This document shows positions 25,581-33,962 of a stretch of 64,000 nucleotides of DNA, piece by piece; position 1 is the stretch's first letter; each line of letters starts with the position of its first letter. The notes beneath the pieces were generated by a model. That model did no database searches and had not been told where the DNA came from. It was given only the letters and a program-made list of their open reading frames with translations. Position numbers and translations under genes: made by a program. Origin of the DNA: Pseudonocardia hierapolitana (GTDB taxonomy: Bacteria > Actinomycetota > Actinomycetes > Mycobacteriales > Pseudonocardiaceae); the NCBI RefSeq assembly GCF_007994075.1, contig NZ_VIWU01000001.1, forward strand, positions 8,246,001 through 8,310,000, given 5' to 3'.

Positions 25581-26803
25581 GTGACCGCGGGCTCGCTGCT
25601 GCTCCGCAACGCCCTGCTGCTCGACCCCGCCGAGGGCAGCTACGTCGAGGGCGACCTCCGCTGCGCCGACGGCCGGATCGTCGAGATCGGCACCGGCCTC
25701 AGGGCACCGGACGCGCGCGTCGAGGACGTCGGAGGCGCGGTGGTGATCCCGGGCCTGATCGACGCGCACGTGCACGTCACCGCGCTGACCGCGGACCTCG
25801 GCTCGCGCTGTCGCCGTCGTACGTCGCCGCCCACAGCACGCGGATCATGGGGCAGATGCTCGACCGCGGGTTCACCACGGTCCGCGACGCCTCCGGCGCC
25901 GACTACGGGCTCGCCGACGCGCAGGCCGAAGGCCTGATCCGCGGGCCGCGCCTGCTGTTCTGCGGGCGCGCCCTCAGCCAGACCGGCGGGCACGGGGACG
26001 GCCGCGCCCGCGGCACCCACCGCCACGACGACCACCCGTGCTGCGCGGGCCTGGGCCGGATCGCCGACGGCGTCGACGCCGTGCGCGCCGCGGCCCGCGA
26101 CGAGCTGCGCAAGGGCGCCCACCACATCAAGGTGATGGCCTCCGGCGGCGTCGCCTCGCCCACCGACCGCATCGACTCCACCCAGTACTCGCTCGAGGAG
26201 CTGCGGGCCATCGCCGAGGAGGCCGAGGCGGCCAACCGGTACGTGGCCGCCCACGCCTACACCGCGCGCGCCGTGAACCGCGCCCTCGAGGTGGGGATCC
26301 GGTCGATCGAGCACGGCAACCTCCTCGACCACCGCAGCGTCGAGCTGTTCCGCGAGCGCGACGCCTTCCTCGTCCCGACGCTGGTGACCTACTGGGCCCT
26401 GGAGCAGGAGGGCCGCGAGTTCGGGCTCCCCGAGTCGAGCTGGCGCAAGGTCGACGAGGTGCTCGGCGCCGGCCTCGAGGCCCTCGACCGCGCCGCGCGC
26501 GGCGGCGTCAAGCTCGCCTACGGCACCGACCTCCTCGGCGGTATGCACCGCCACCAGAAGCACGAGTTCCGCCTGCGCGCCGAGGTGCAGCAGCCGCTCG
26601 AGATCCTCCGCTCGGCCACCTCGGTGGCGGCCGACCTCGTGAACATGGCCGGTGAGATCGGCATGCTGCGGCCCGGCGCGCACGCCGACCTCCTCGTGCT
26701 CGACGGCGATCCGCTCGCCGACATCGGCGTGCTGGTGGATCCCGAGCACCTCCGGCACGTCGTGCAGGGGGGCGAGATCGTCAGCCGGTCCCGTCCGTGC
26801 TGA
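25581..26803 (+). pseudogene. Amidohydrolase (Xaa-Pro dipeptidase/imidazolonepropionase-like) with a -1 frameshift
   Basis: Two adjoining frames give one about 407-residue amidohydrolase. The first starts at GTG 25581 (GGAGG upstream) and carries the beta-1 metal motif PGLIDAHVHVTALTADLG. Coding sense then continues in another frame as SPSYVAAHSTRIMGQMLDRGFTTVRDASG. One base appears to be missing around 25800-25815. Downstream everything is intact: KVMASGGVASP, AHAYTARAVNRALEVG, SIEHGNLLD, YGTDLLGG and GADLLVLDGDPL-type ends, so the metal site would be complete if the frame were restored. Either a recent mutation, a sequencing error or a recoding site. Its stop overlaps the convergent PLP enzyme by 23 bp. 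Confidence 0.75.
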
Positions 26804-27854
26804 GCACCGCGATGCACGAGTCCTCGTCGACCCCGAGCGCCTCCCGGGCGCCGGGCTCGGCCATGGCCCGCTCCAGCCCGGCGAGCGCCGCGCCACCGCA
26901 GGCCCCCGCCGCGACGCCCGCGGCGTGCAGCTCGCCGGCCGCGGTGAGTGCCGCCTCGTCGGCGACGGCGGTCGCGGCCGCCACCCGCGCGCTCAGCACC
27001 GGCCACGCCGCAGCGGAGACGGTGCCTGCGTTGAGCCCGGCCATGACGGTCCGGCCGGTGCGGACGGTGTGTGGCTCGCCGTGGGTGAGGCTCGTGAGCA
27101 GGCACGCCGCCTGCGCCGGCTCGACGGTCAGCAGCCGCGCGGCGCCATACGTCGCGGTCGCGAGGGCCAGCGAGCCGACGCCCACCGGCACGACCAGGAC
27201 GTCGGGTTCACGCCCGAGCTGGGTGCGGACCTCGTGCAACAGGGTCGCGTAGCCCTCCACCACCCACCCGGGGACCTCACCGTCGTCCGTGCCGTTCGCG
27301 GTGTCCTGCACCAGCACCGCGTCGCGCTCCGCCGCCGCGGCGGAGCGCGCCTCCCGCACCGCGTCGTCGTAGTCGCCGTCGACGCCGACCACGTCGGCGC
27401 CCTCCCCCTCGATCGCCGCGCGCAGGAGTGTGGGCGTCGCCGCGGGCACCCAGATCCGGGCGGGCACACCGAGCAGGCGGGCGGTGCGCGCGACGGCGCG
27501 GCCGTGGTTGCCCGCGGTGGCCGTGCAGAGCAGGACCCGGGCGGCCGACTCCGCGACGCGGCGGCGGATCGCGTCGGGGTCGAGCGAGTCCGCGCCGACC
27601 CGTTCCCGGACCGCCCGCGCCGCCGCCCAGGACGCCCCGAGCATCTTGAACGCCGGCAGCCCGAAGCGGTCCGACTCGTCCTTCACCAGCACGCGCCCGA
27701 CCCGCAGCCGCGCCGCGACCTCCGGCAGCTCCACGAGCGGGGTGGGCGCGTAACCGGGCAGCAGGCGGTGGAACGGGAGCAGCCCGTCCGGCAGCGGGCG
27801 CGGATGGGACCCGGCCTGCGGGTCGGGCCGCCACCAGAGGGCGGGCGTCGTCAC
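26781..27854 (-). CDS. PLP-dependent fold-II enzyme, diaminopropionate ammonia-lyase-like
   Basis: A 357-residue tryptophan-synthase-beta-fold enzyme. YAPTPLVELPEVA, then VLVKDESDRFGLPAFKMLGASWA holds the Schiff-base lysine in the FK-x-LG setting typical of DpaL-like ammonia-lyases. TATAGNHGRAVARTARLLG is the phosphate-side loop (TxGNHG), VVPVGVGSLALATATY the glycine-rich loop, and CGGAALAGLERAM the C-terminal part. The likely reaction is alpha,beta-elimination of a 2,3-diamino or 3-hydroxy amino acid, but threonine/serine dehydratase-like roles are possible. GTG 27854 has only a weak ribosome-binding site; a longer GTG start about 33 bases upstream is possible. Confidence 0.75.
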   Translation of the reverse strand: MTTPALWWRPDPQAGSHPRPLPDGLLPFHRLLPGYAPTPLVELPEVAARLRVGRVLVKDESDRFGLPAFKMLGASWAAARAVRERVGADSLDPDAIRRRVAESAARVLLCTATAGNHGRAVARTARLLGVPARIWVPAATPTLLRAAIEGEGADVVGVDGDYDDAVREARSAAAAERDAVLVQDTANGTDDGEVPGWVVEGYATLLHEVRTQLGREPDVLVVPVGVGSLALATATYGAARLLTVEPAQAACLLTSLTHGEPHTVRTGRTVMAGLNAGTVSAAAWPVLSARVAAATAVADEAALTAAGELHAAGVAAGACGGAALAGLERAMAEPGAREALGVDEDSCIAVLSTDGTG

Positions 27855-27934
27855 GCAGCGAACGATCTCATGCTGGACAGGGCCCACGATCCGCCGGAAG
27901 ATCGCGAGTACTCCCCGACGAGGTGGATCCGGAA

Positions 27935-29296
27935 TCAGGCCGAGAGCTCGGGCGGCAGGTACGCCTTGTGCGCCAGGAACAGCTCGTCGACCATCGCCGT
28001 GATCTGGTCGAGGGTGAGCAGCGCGCTGGTGAGCGGGTCGGCCATGACGGCGTGGTAGACGTGCTCCCGGCGGCCGGTGAGCGCGGCCGTCACCGCGAGC
28101 TCCTGCACGTTGATCCCGGTGCGGTTGACCGCGGCGCACTGCGGCGGCAGCGCACCGAACACCGCGGGCTGCACGCCGTTGCCGTCCACGAGGCAGGCCA
28201 CCTCCACGCAGCAGCCGTCGGGCAGGTTGGTGACGAGCCCGGTGTTGGGCACGTTGCCGTAGATCACGCTCTGCTGTCCGGTCTCGATGCTGTGCACGAT
28301 CGCCGCGCCGTACTCGACCGACGGGGCCAGCTCGCGCTTCAGGTCGTCGAGGAGCTTCGCGGTCTGCCCGTCCTCGTCGTGGTTCTGGCAGATCTCGTAG
28401 TAGTCCCAGCGCTCCGGGATGAACTCGCGCACGAGCTCGGGCGACTTGCGGAAGTACGGCAGGTACTCCGACGCGTGGTGGCTCGACTCGGTGTGGAAGT
28501 AGCCGAAGGCGTCCATGATCGCGGTGCGGACCCGCTCGTTGCCGCCCTCGTACACCGACTCCCCGCGGTCGGCGCCGCTGTGGTCGCCGTGGTCCGAGGC
28601 GAACCCGCGCCCGGCAGGCCCGTGCAGGTGCCGCTCCCCCATGACCTGGCGCAGGCGCGGGTACAGGTCCTCATCGCCCCGACGGAACTCGGTGAACCAC
28701 GACTGGTGGTTGATCCCCCCGGCCCGGAAGCGCACCTCCTCGTACGGGACGTCCAGCGCGCGGGCGAGCATCCGGGAGGTGCCCTGCACGCTGTGGCACA
28801 GGCCCACGGTGCGGGCGCCCAGCGCGTTCAGGTACCAGGTGGCCATCGCCATCGGGTTGGCGTAGTTGATCACCTGGGCACGCGGCGCGAGCTCGGCGAG
28901 GTCGGCGGCGATCTCGCGGTAGGCCACCACGGACCGCAGGAACCGGAACACCCCACCGGGGCCGAGCGTGTCGCCGACGGTCTGGTCCACGCCGTACCGG
29001 CGCGGGATCTCCACGTCGTCGCGGAAGGCGTCCACGCCGCCCACCTGGAACGTGATGATCACGTGGTCGGCGCCGTCGAGGGCCGCCCGCCGGTCGGTGG
29101 TGCTCTGCACCGTGGTCGGGAAGCCGTGGTGCGCGACGAGCGCGCGGGCAGCGCTCGCGGTGCGCTCCAGGCGGCCGGCGTCGATGTCCATCAGCGTGAG
29201 CGTGCTGTCGCGCAGCGCGGGATAGCTGAGCAGGTCACCGATCAGCCGGAACGGGAAGACGTATCCGCCGGCGCCGACGATAGTGATCTTGGCCAT
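27935..29296 (-). CDS. Glycoside hydrolase family 4 (alpha-galactosidase/alpha-galacturonidase type)
   Basis: A 453-residue GH4 enzyme, a family that cleaves by NAD+- and Mn2+-dependent oxidation-elimination. The N-terminal NAD motif is ITIVGAGGYVFPFRLIGDLL. VGDTLGPGGVFRFLRSV, VINYANPMAMATW, TVGLCHSVQGTSRML and AGGINHQSWFTEF carry the metal Cys/His and catalytic residues in the MelA/LplD branch. With a ManD-type dehydratase and a polyol dehydrogenase nearby, an alpha-galacturonidase or alpha-glucuronidase role is plausible but MelA-like galactosidase cannot be excluded. Divergent from the AraC regulator at 29367. Confidence 0.88.
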   Translation of the reverse strand: MAKITIVGAGGYVFPFRLIGDLLSYPALRDSTLTLMDIDAGRLERTASAARALVAHHGFPTTVQSTTDRRAALDGADHVIITFQVGGVDAFRDDVEIPRRYGVDQTVGDTLGPGGVFRFLRSVVAYREIAADLAELAPRAQVINYANPMAMATWYLNALGARTVGLCHSVQGTSRMLARALDVPYEEVRFRAGGINHQSWFTEFRRGDEDLYPRLRQVMGERHLHGPAGRGFASDHGDHSGADRGESVYEGGNERVRTAIMDAFGYFHTESSHHASEYLPYFRKSPELVREFIPERWDYYEICQNHDEDGQTAKLLDDLKRELAPSVEYGAAIVHSIETGQQSVIYGNVPNTGLVTNLPDGCCVEVACLVDGNGVQPAVFGALPPQCAAVNRTGINVQELAVTAALTGRREHVYHAVMADPLTSALLTLDQITAMVDELFLAHKAYLPPELSA

Positions 29297-29366
29297 GCCC
29301 CCACGCTAGGAGCTGAGCCCCCTAGAATCGGTCCGCGAACCTCCGGCGGAATTCCAGGATCCTCAG

Positions 29367-30191
29367 GTGTCCAACGTTCTCGAGCACCCGTCCCGGCTGG
29401 CCTGCTGGCAGGGCCGGGGCCACGCCATGGCGAGCGCCCACCGCCACGACGACCTCGAGGTCAACATCGTCGAGGACCAGCCGCTCACCTACCTCTTCGG
29501 CGGCACCCTGGTGACGATCCAGCCCGGCACCGCCGCCCTCTTCTGGGCGGCGGTGCCGCACCGGTTGATCGACACCCCGCACAACTGGAACGCGAGCGTC
29601 CGCTGGCTGCACGTCCCGCTGGGACAGGTCCTCGCCTGGAGCCTGCCCGGCCCGGCGATCGCCGAGCTGCTGCGCGGCACGCCCCTCGTCACCGCTCGAC
29701 CCGGCCACCCGGGCCGCGACGCGTTCAGCCGCTGGTCGGACGACCTCGCCAGCGCCGCGTCCGACCTGCACGCGATCGCCCTGCTGGAGATCCAGGCCGG
29801 CATCCGCCGGTTGCTGCGCACCGCGCTGCCGGCCGATGCCGGCGCCCGCGCCGACCTGCCCGACGCCGTCCGGCACGTCGTTCACATGGCCCGGTTCATC
29901 ACCGAGAACTTCCGCGACCCGATCCGGACGGCCGACGTGGCGGCCGCCGTGCACCTCAACCCCAACTACGCGATGACCCTGTTCCGCGAGGTCCTGGGCA
30001 CGACCATCCACACCTACCTCACCGACCGCCGCATCGCCGAGGCCCAGCGGCAGCTGCTCACGAGCACGGCCACCACGCGGCGGATCGCCGAGGACACCGG
30101 CTTCGGCTCGCACAGCGGCTTCCACGCCGCGTTCACGCAGGCCTGCGGCGTGCCGCCGGGTCGATACCGGCGCCTGCACCGGGGGAGCTGA
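29367..30191 (+). CDS. AraC family regulator (MelR-like)
   Basis: A 274-residue activator. An N-terminal cupin-like sensor (HRHDDLEVNIVEDQPLTYLFGG, TVQPGTAALFWAAVPH-type segment) precedes a C-terminal AraC domain with two helix-turn-helix motifs (IRTADVAAAVHLNPNYAMTLFREVLG and TTRRIAEDTGFGSHSGFHAAFTQACGVPPGRYR). GTG 29367 has AGGA about 8 bases upstream. It is divergent from the GH4 gene by 70 bp and most likely activates it in response to the released sugar. Confidence 0.88.
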   Translation: MSNVLEHPSRLACWQGRGHAMASAHRHDDLEVNIVEDQPLTYLFGGTLVTIQPGTAALFWAAVPHRLIDTPHNWNASVRWLHVPLGQVLAWSLPGPAIAELLRGTPLVTARPGHPGRDAFSRWSDDLASAASDLHAIALLEIQAGIRRLLRTALPADAGARADLPDAVRHVVHMARFITENFRDPIRTADVAAAVHLNPNYAMTLFREVLGTTIHTYLTDRRIAEAQRQLLTSTATTRRIAEDTGFGSHSGFHAAFTQACGVPPGRYRRLHRGS

Positions 30192-30194
30192 CGC

Positions 30195-31046
30195 TCAGCG
30201 CGCGGCCACCTCGGGCGTCCTCACGTCCTCCCGCGCCGGACGCGTGCGGCCCGCGCCGGGGCGCGCGTGGGTGGCGTACAGCGTGAGCCCGACGAAGGTG
30301 AGGCCGCCGACGAGGTTGCCGACCACGGTGGGGAACTCGTTCCACACCAGGTAGTCCACGATCGAGAAGTCGCCGCCGAGCATGATCCCGGACGGGAACA
30401 GGAACATGTTGACGACCGAGTGCTCGAAGCCCATGTAGAAGAACACCAGGATGGGCATCCACATCCCGATCACCTTCCCCGACACGGACGTCGAGATCAT
30501 CGCGGCGACGACGCCGGTGGAGACCATCCAGTTGCACAGGACGCCGCGCAGGAACAGGGTCAGCATCCCGGCAGCACCGTGGTCGGCGTAGCCGACGGTC
30601 CTCGACGTGCCGATCTCGCCGAGCCGCTGCGCGACCTCGTTCGGGGCCACGGTGAAGGCGAACGTGAGGATCACGGCCATCATGAGCGCGACCGTGAGGG
30701 CGCCCGCGAAGTTGCCTGCGAACACCAGCGCCCAGTTGCGCAGGACCCCCTTGACCGTGACGCCCGGTCGCCTGTCGATCCAGGCCAGCGGCACCAGCGT
30801 GAAGACACCGGTCAGGAGGTCGAAGCCCAGCAGGTACAGCAGGCAGAACCCCACCGGGAACAGCAGCGCCCCGACGAGGGCCGACCCCGTCTGCACGGTG
30901 ACCGTGACGGCGAACGCCGCGGCGAGGGCGAGGATGGCGCCTGCCATGTAGGCCCGGATCACGGTGTCACGGGTGGACATGAAGACCTTCGCCTCGCCCG
31001 CGTCGATCATCTTTCCGACGAACTCCGACGGGTTCAGGTAGGACAT
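30195..31046 (-). CDS. Formate/nitrite transporter (FNT) family channel
   Basis: A 283-residue, six-helix pentameric channel of the FocA/NirC/HSC family for small monovalent anions. It opens with YLNPSEFVGKMIDAGEAK. FNT signatures are ALLFPVGFCLLYLLGFDLLTG, VFAGNFAGALTVALMMAV, RGVLCNWMVSTGVVAAM and MGFEHSVVNMFLFPSG (the central His loop). It is divergent from cynS 205 bp away, so the likely cargo is cyanate, or the bicarbonate, formate or nitrite linked to it; this is inference from context. Confidence 0.92.
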   Translation of the reverse strand: MSYLNPSEFVGKMIDAGEAKVFMSTRDTVIRAYMAGAILALAAAFAVTVTVQTGSALVGALLFPVGFCLLYLLGFDLLTGVFTLVPLAWIDRRPGVTVKGVLRNWALVFAGNFAGALTVALMMAVILTFAFTVAPNEVAQRLGEIGTSRTVGYADHGAAGMLTLFLRGVLCNWMVSTGVVAAMISTSVSGKVIGMWMPILVFFYMGFEHSVVNMFLFPSGIMLGGDFSIVDYLVWNEFPTVVGNLVGGLTFVGLTLYATHARPGAGRTRPAREDVRTPEVAAR

Positions 31047-31099
31047 ACGGGCACTCCTCAGGTCACTCCCGGCAGACCCGTCGAGTGTTGAAACCCCGT

Positions 31100-31115
31100 G
31101 TTGCCGTTCCGTTAC
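31100..31115 (-). promoter_or_regulatory. Possible GlnR-type box between the FNT channel and cynS
   Basis: On the minus strand GTAAC-N6-GCAAC matches the actinobacterial GlnR half-site arrangement (GTnAC-N6-GaAAC) at nine of ten defined positions or nearly so. Nitrogen control would suit cyanate use as an ammonia source. Short degenerate motif, so low confidence. A direct repeat GCGTCACGC occurs twice just downstream, near 31130 and 31148. Confidence 0.25.
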
Positions 31116-31251
31116 GGTCCGACGATCATCGCGTCACGCCCCGCTCACAGCGTCACGCTCCTCCGGTCAGGCGCACGTATCCCGGACGTAACACGAGCGC
31201 AAAGAGCGCCCGCGAGCCTGAGGCCCCATCGATCTGGAGAAGGAGCCGACG

Positions 31252-31701
31252 ATCAACCCGATCACGAGCAAGTCCGACGCCGCCGACCTCGTCGTCGCCG
31301 CCCGGAAGCGGCGCGGCCTCACGTGGGCCGGGATCGCCGAGGCGCTGGGCACCCCGCTGGTGTGGACGACCGCGGCGCTGCTCGGCCAGCACCCGATGAC
31401 ACCCGAGCAGGCCGAGAAGGCGTGCGAGGTCCTCGGGCTGGACGAGACCGTGGCCGAGAGCCTCCAGCTCCAGCCCTCCCGGGGCACCGACCCGGCCCTC
31501 ATGGCCGACCCCACGATCTACCGCTTCACCGAGGCCCTCTCGGTCTACGGCCCAGCGCTCAAGGAGCTCATCCACGAGGAGTTCGGCGACGGGATCATGA
31601 GCGCCATCAACTTCCGCGTCGACATCTCCCGCCGGCCGGACCCCGACGGCGACCGCGTCGTCGTCACCCTCGACGGGAAGTTCCTCGACTACCGCTGGTG
31701 A
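31252..31701 (+). CDS. cynS: Cyanate hydratase (cyanase), non-canonical start
   Basis: Cyanase converts cyanate and bicarbonate to ammonia and CO2 as a cytoplasmic decamer. The N-terminal helical domain (DLVVAARKRRGLTWAGIAEALG, TTAALLGQHPM) and the catalytic C-terminal domain (DPTIYRFTEALSVYGPALKELIHEEFGDGIMSAINF, with the conserved Arg, Glu and Ser) are complete, about 149 residues versus 156 in E. coli. The upstream in-frame stop is at 31219, and no ATG, GTG or TTG occurs before the conserved N-terminus. The best starts are ATC 31252 (six bases after AAGGAG at 31240-31245) or ACG 31249 (three bases). The first canonical start, GTG 31360, would delete the helical domain. Confidence 0.9.
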   Translation: MNPITSKSDAADLVVAARKRRGLTWAGIAEALGTPLVWTTAALLGQHPMTPEQAEKACEVLGLDETVAESLQLQPSRGTDPALMADPTIYRFTEALSVYGPALKELIHEEFGDGIMSAINFRVDISRRPDPDGDRVVVTLDGKFLDYRW

Positions 31702-31746
31702 CGCGCGGGGCCTGACCTCGACATACGGCTCGGATTGAGTAGCGAG

Positions 31747-31983
31747 GTGCAGTTCACCGCCCTGGCGGAACAGTACGACCGCTTCATGGGGCGCTACACG
31801 CCGACGTTGGCCGTCGCGCTGGCCGACGCGAGCCCTTCACCTACCGGGTCGGGCCCGCCGGGCAGCACCTCGCGTCGCTGACGGTCGAGCGGCGGGCGCG
31901 CGTGCGCGATGGGTGCCGGGAAATGCTGCCCGCTCGACGCGAGGGCCTGGTTCGCGTCCGGCACGGTCCCGGCCGCGCACTGA
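31747..31983 (+). pseudogene. Internally deleted SAM-methyltransferase gene
   Basis: GTG 31747 opens the conserved N-terminus of a UbiE-like methyltransferase (FTALAEQYDRFMGRYTPTLAVALADA). At about 31830 the middle of the enzyme, including the whole SAM site, is missing, and in another frame the C-terminus resumes: PFTYRVGPAGQHLASL, then ERRARVRDGCREML. A further slip leads to the family ending DARAWFASGTVPAAH and a stop at 31981. Two frame changes plus a large deletion make this a dead remnant. The following 286 bases to 32269 contain no gene I can support. Confidence 0.7.
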
Positions 31984-32269
31984 ACCGAGCCTCTGCCGAC
32001 TTGACGGACGGGCTGGCGCTCCCAGCGTGACCCGGAACCGTCCGGCGCGTTCCGGAGCGCGGCACGCGCGCCCCGGTCGGTCTCGTCACCAGCCCTGACA
32101 GTTGCTCGGGCGCGCCGAACGTCCGCCACTCCGCCGAGGCGCCCACCAGTCGGCGGAAGCCGGCGGCCTCGCGCGTGGGTAAACCGACCGTTCATGAGAG
32201 CGGTGATCGCCCGGTACCGACCCCGGCAACTCGATCGATCGCTCTGGCCATCGGCGCTACGGTGCCCCC

Positions 32270-33121
32270 ATGTGCCGCGACCAGCTCGGTCGGCGAGCAG
32301 CCGATCCGTTGGCCGGACCCGTGGTCGAGCCGGAGATTCCCCTCGAGGGCGGCTCGCATTCAGGGGCCGTTCGAGTGGGTCGGACGGTTCGGCGCGTGGG
32401 TCGCCCGTGGTCTCCGGCCGTGCTCGATCTGCTGCGGCATCTCGAGCGTGAAGGCTTTGGTGGCGCGCCACGTGCACTGGGCTTCGACGACCGGGGGCGC
32501 GAGGTTCTCACCTTCGTCGACGGCCGGTCCGGTGCACGTCCAGCGGAAACGGACGTCGGGCCCGTACGGGAGGGTCACCGGGTCTGGCGGGACGACGTGC
32601 TCGTGCACCTCGGCGGCCTCCTGCGTGCGTATCACGATGCCGCGGCGACGTTTCCGTGGACCGGCCGGGAGTGGCAGTTGGAGGTTCGGCGACCGGTCGA
32701 GACGATCTGCCATAACGATCTGTCGCCGGGGAACGTCGTCTTCCGGGCGGGCGTGCCGGTGGCGTTGATCGACTGGGAGTCGGCGGCGCCGGGGCCTCGC
32801 GCGTGGGACCTCGGGTATGCCGCCTGGAATTGGGTGCCGTTCTCGTCCGAGGAGAGGTGTCGAGCGGCGGGACTGCCGACGAGCATCGCGGAGAAGGCGC
32901 GCCGGTTCCGCTTGCTGGTCGACGCGTACGGCGTCGAGGCCGACGTGGGCATCCTGCGGACGGGGATCGAGCGGATGCGGCAGTACCTGGACCACTTGTG
33001 GACGCTCGTCGCCGAGGGTTCCGAGTGGGAGGTGAGGTTGGCTCGCCGCGGCGTGCTCGACGAACTGGCACATGAGATCGCGTGGGTGGAGGATCACGCC
33101 GTTGCGCTCGTGGAGTCGTGA
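32270..33121 (+). CDS. Phosphotransferase (APH/choline-kinase-like fold)
   Basis: A 283-residue kinase-like protein. The catalytic loop is ICHNDLSPGNVVF (Brenner motif HxDxxxxN) and the Mg2+ motif is ALIDWESAAPGPRAWDLGYAAW (the DFG-equivalent Asp). The N-lobe is short but begins with the common actinobacterial VRVGRTVRRVGRPWSPAVLDLL. The family includes aminoglycoside and macrolide phosphotransferases and many small-molecule kinases; this subgroup is usually not a proven resistance determinant. It stands alone between a decayed gene and a convergent operon. Confidence 0.8.
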   Translation: MCRDQLGRRAADPLAGPVVEPEIPLEGGSHSGAVRVGRTVRRVGRPWSPAVLDLLRHLEREGFGGAPRALGFDDRGREVLTFVDGRSGARPAETDVGPVREGHRVWRDDVLVHLGGLLRAYHDAAATFPWTGREWQLEVRRPVETICHNDLSPGNVVFRAGVPVALIDWESAAPGPRAWDLGYAAWNWVPFSSEERCRAAGLPTSIAEKARRFRLLVDAYGVEADVGILRTGIERMRQYLDHLWTLVAEGSEWEVRLARRGVLDELAHEIAWVEDHAVALVES

Positions 33122-33181
33122 CGCGGCGTGCGACCTCCACCGGAGCGGCAGCCGGTCGACCACAGCGCCCTTCCTGGGAGC

Positions 33182-33958
33182 TCAGGACCCCGGCGACGGG
33201 CCGTGGCTCCCGGCCGTGGCCGCGTCGAACGCCCGGATCGCGCCCGCCAGTGCCTCGGCGCGCGCGGCGAGGAGGCCCCGGCCGGTATCGGCCTCCGCAT
33301 CGGTGGCGTCGTCGGTGGCGCCGCCCACCCGCTCCCACTCACCGTGCCGGGCCACCACCAGTCCCGGCGCCGGTGACCGGTGGAACAGCGGCGGCGGATC
33401 CGGTTCCCGCCACCGGACCGCGGGGCGGACCAGGTCCGGGTGGACGGCGAGGAGCAGCGAAGTCTCGAACCAGCCGGCGTGTCCCGGGGACTGCGGTGGC
33501 TCTTCGGGACCTGCGAGGGCCCAGTAGGAGCAGGCGCCCAGCGCGACGTCCGACCGCAGCGCGCAGCGCTTCACGGCGAGCCGCACGACCTCGTCGTTGC
33601 CGGCGTGCCCGTTCACGAGCAGGACGCGGCGGAACCCGCTGCGCACCAGCGAGTCGAGCGCGTCGTCGAGCACGGCGAGCAGCGTCGTGGCCGACAGCGA
33701 CACCGCCGCCGCGAAGAGGTGGTGCGGGCTGTGTCCGAACGGCAGCGCGGGCAGCCGGACCAGCTCCGGGCCGCCGTCGCCGCCGTCCCCGATCAGGCCG
33801 GCGGCCGCGTCGACGACGGCCTCGGCGAGCAGCGTGTCCGTGCCCATGGGCAGGTGCTCGGAGTGCTGCTCCTGCGAGCCGACGGGGAGCACGGCGATCG
33901 CCCCGCGCTCCCCCGCGGCCCGCACCTCCCGCCACGGCTGCCGGTCGAGTCGGATCAC
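33182..33958 (-). CDS. Creatininase family amidohydrolase
   Basis: A 258-residue protein of the creatininase/MftE fold. VLPVGSQEQHSEHLPMGTDT has the metal-binding E-x-H-x-x-H-L-P-x-x-T/D-x pattern, and FRRVLLVNGHAGNDE carries the conserved NGH/GN(N) metal loop. DADTGRGLLAARAEAL near the C-terminus replaces the usual A-x-x-G-x-x-G. Such enzymes hydrolyse cyclic or linear amides, or peptide bonds in mycofactocin maturation. Third gene of the operon 37267 to 33182, 4 bp after the CocE-type hydrolase. No mycofactocin genes are in view, so its role is tied here to the ATP-grasp and hydrolase partners. Confidence 0.85.
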   Translation of the reverse strand: MIRLDRQPWREVRAAGERGAIAVLPVGSQEQHSEHLPMGTDTLLAEAVVDAAAGLIGDGGDGGPELVRLPALPFGHSPHHLFAAAVSLSATTLLAVLDDALDSLVRSGFRRVLLVNGHAGNDEVVRLAVKRCALRSDVALGACSYWALAGPEEPPQSPGHAGWFETSLLLAVHPDLVRPAVRWREPDPPPLFHRSPAPGLVVARHGEWERVGGATDDATDAEADTGRGLLAARAEALAGAIRAFDAATAGSHGPSPGS

Positions 33959-33962
33959 GCCC

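Noticed and set aside
31984..32269. Minus-strand peptide-like stretch (FRRLVGASAEWRTFGAPEQL region)
   Set aside because: It faintly resembles the end of a methyltransferase, but it is short, has no start and I could not place it in a family with confidence.
32270..33121. Aminoglycoside resistance gene
   Set aside because: Only the general APH-fold motifs are present; nothing identifies a specific antibiotic phosphotransferase subclass.
33182..33958. Mycofactocin maturation gene mftE
   Set aside because: The creatininase fold fits, but none of mftA, mftB, mftC, mftD or mftF is nearby, and the neighbours are an ATP-grasp ligase and a CocE-type hydrolase.
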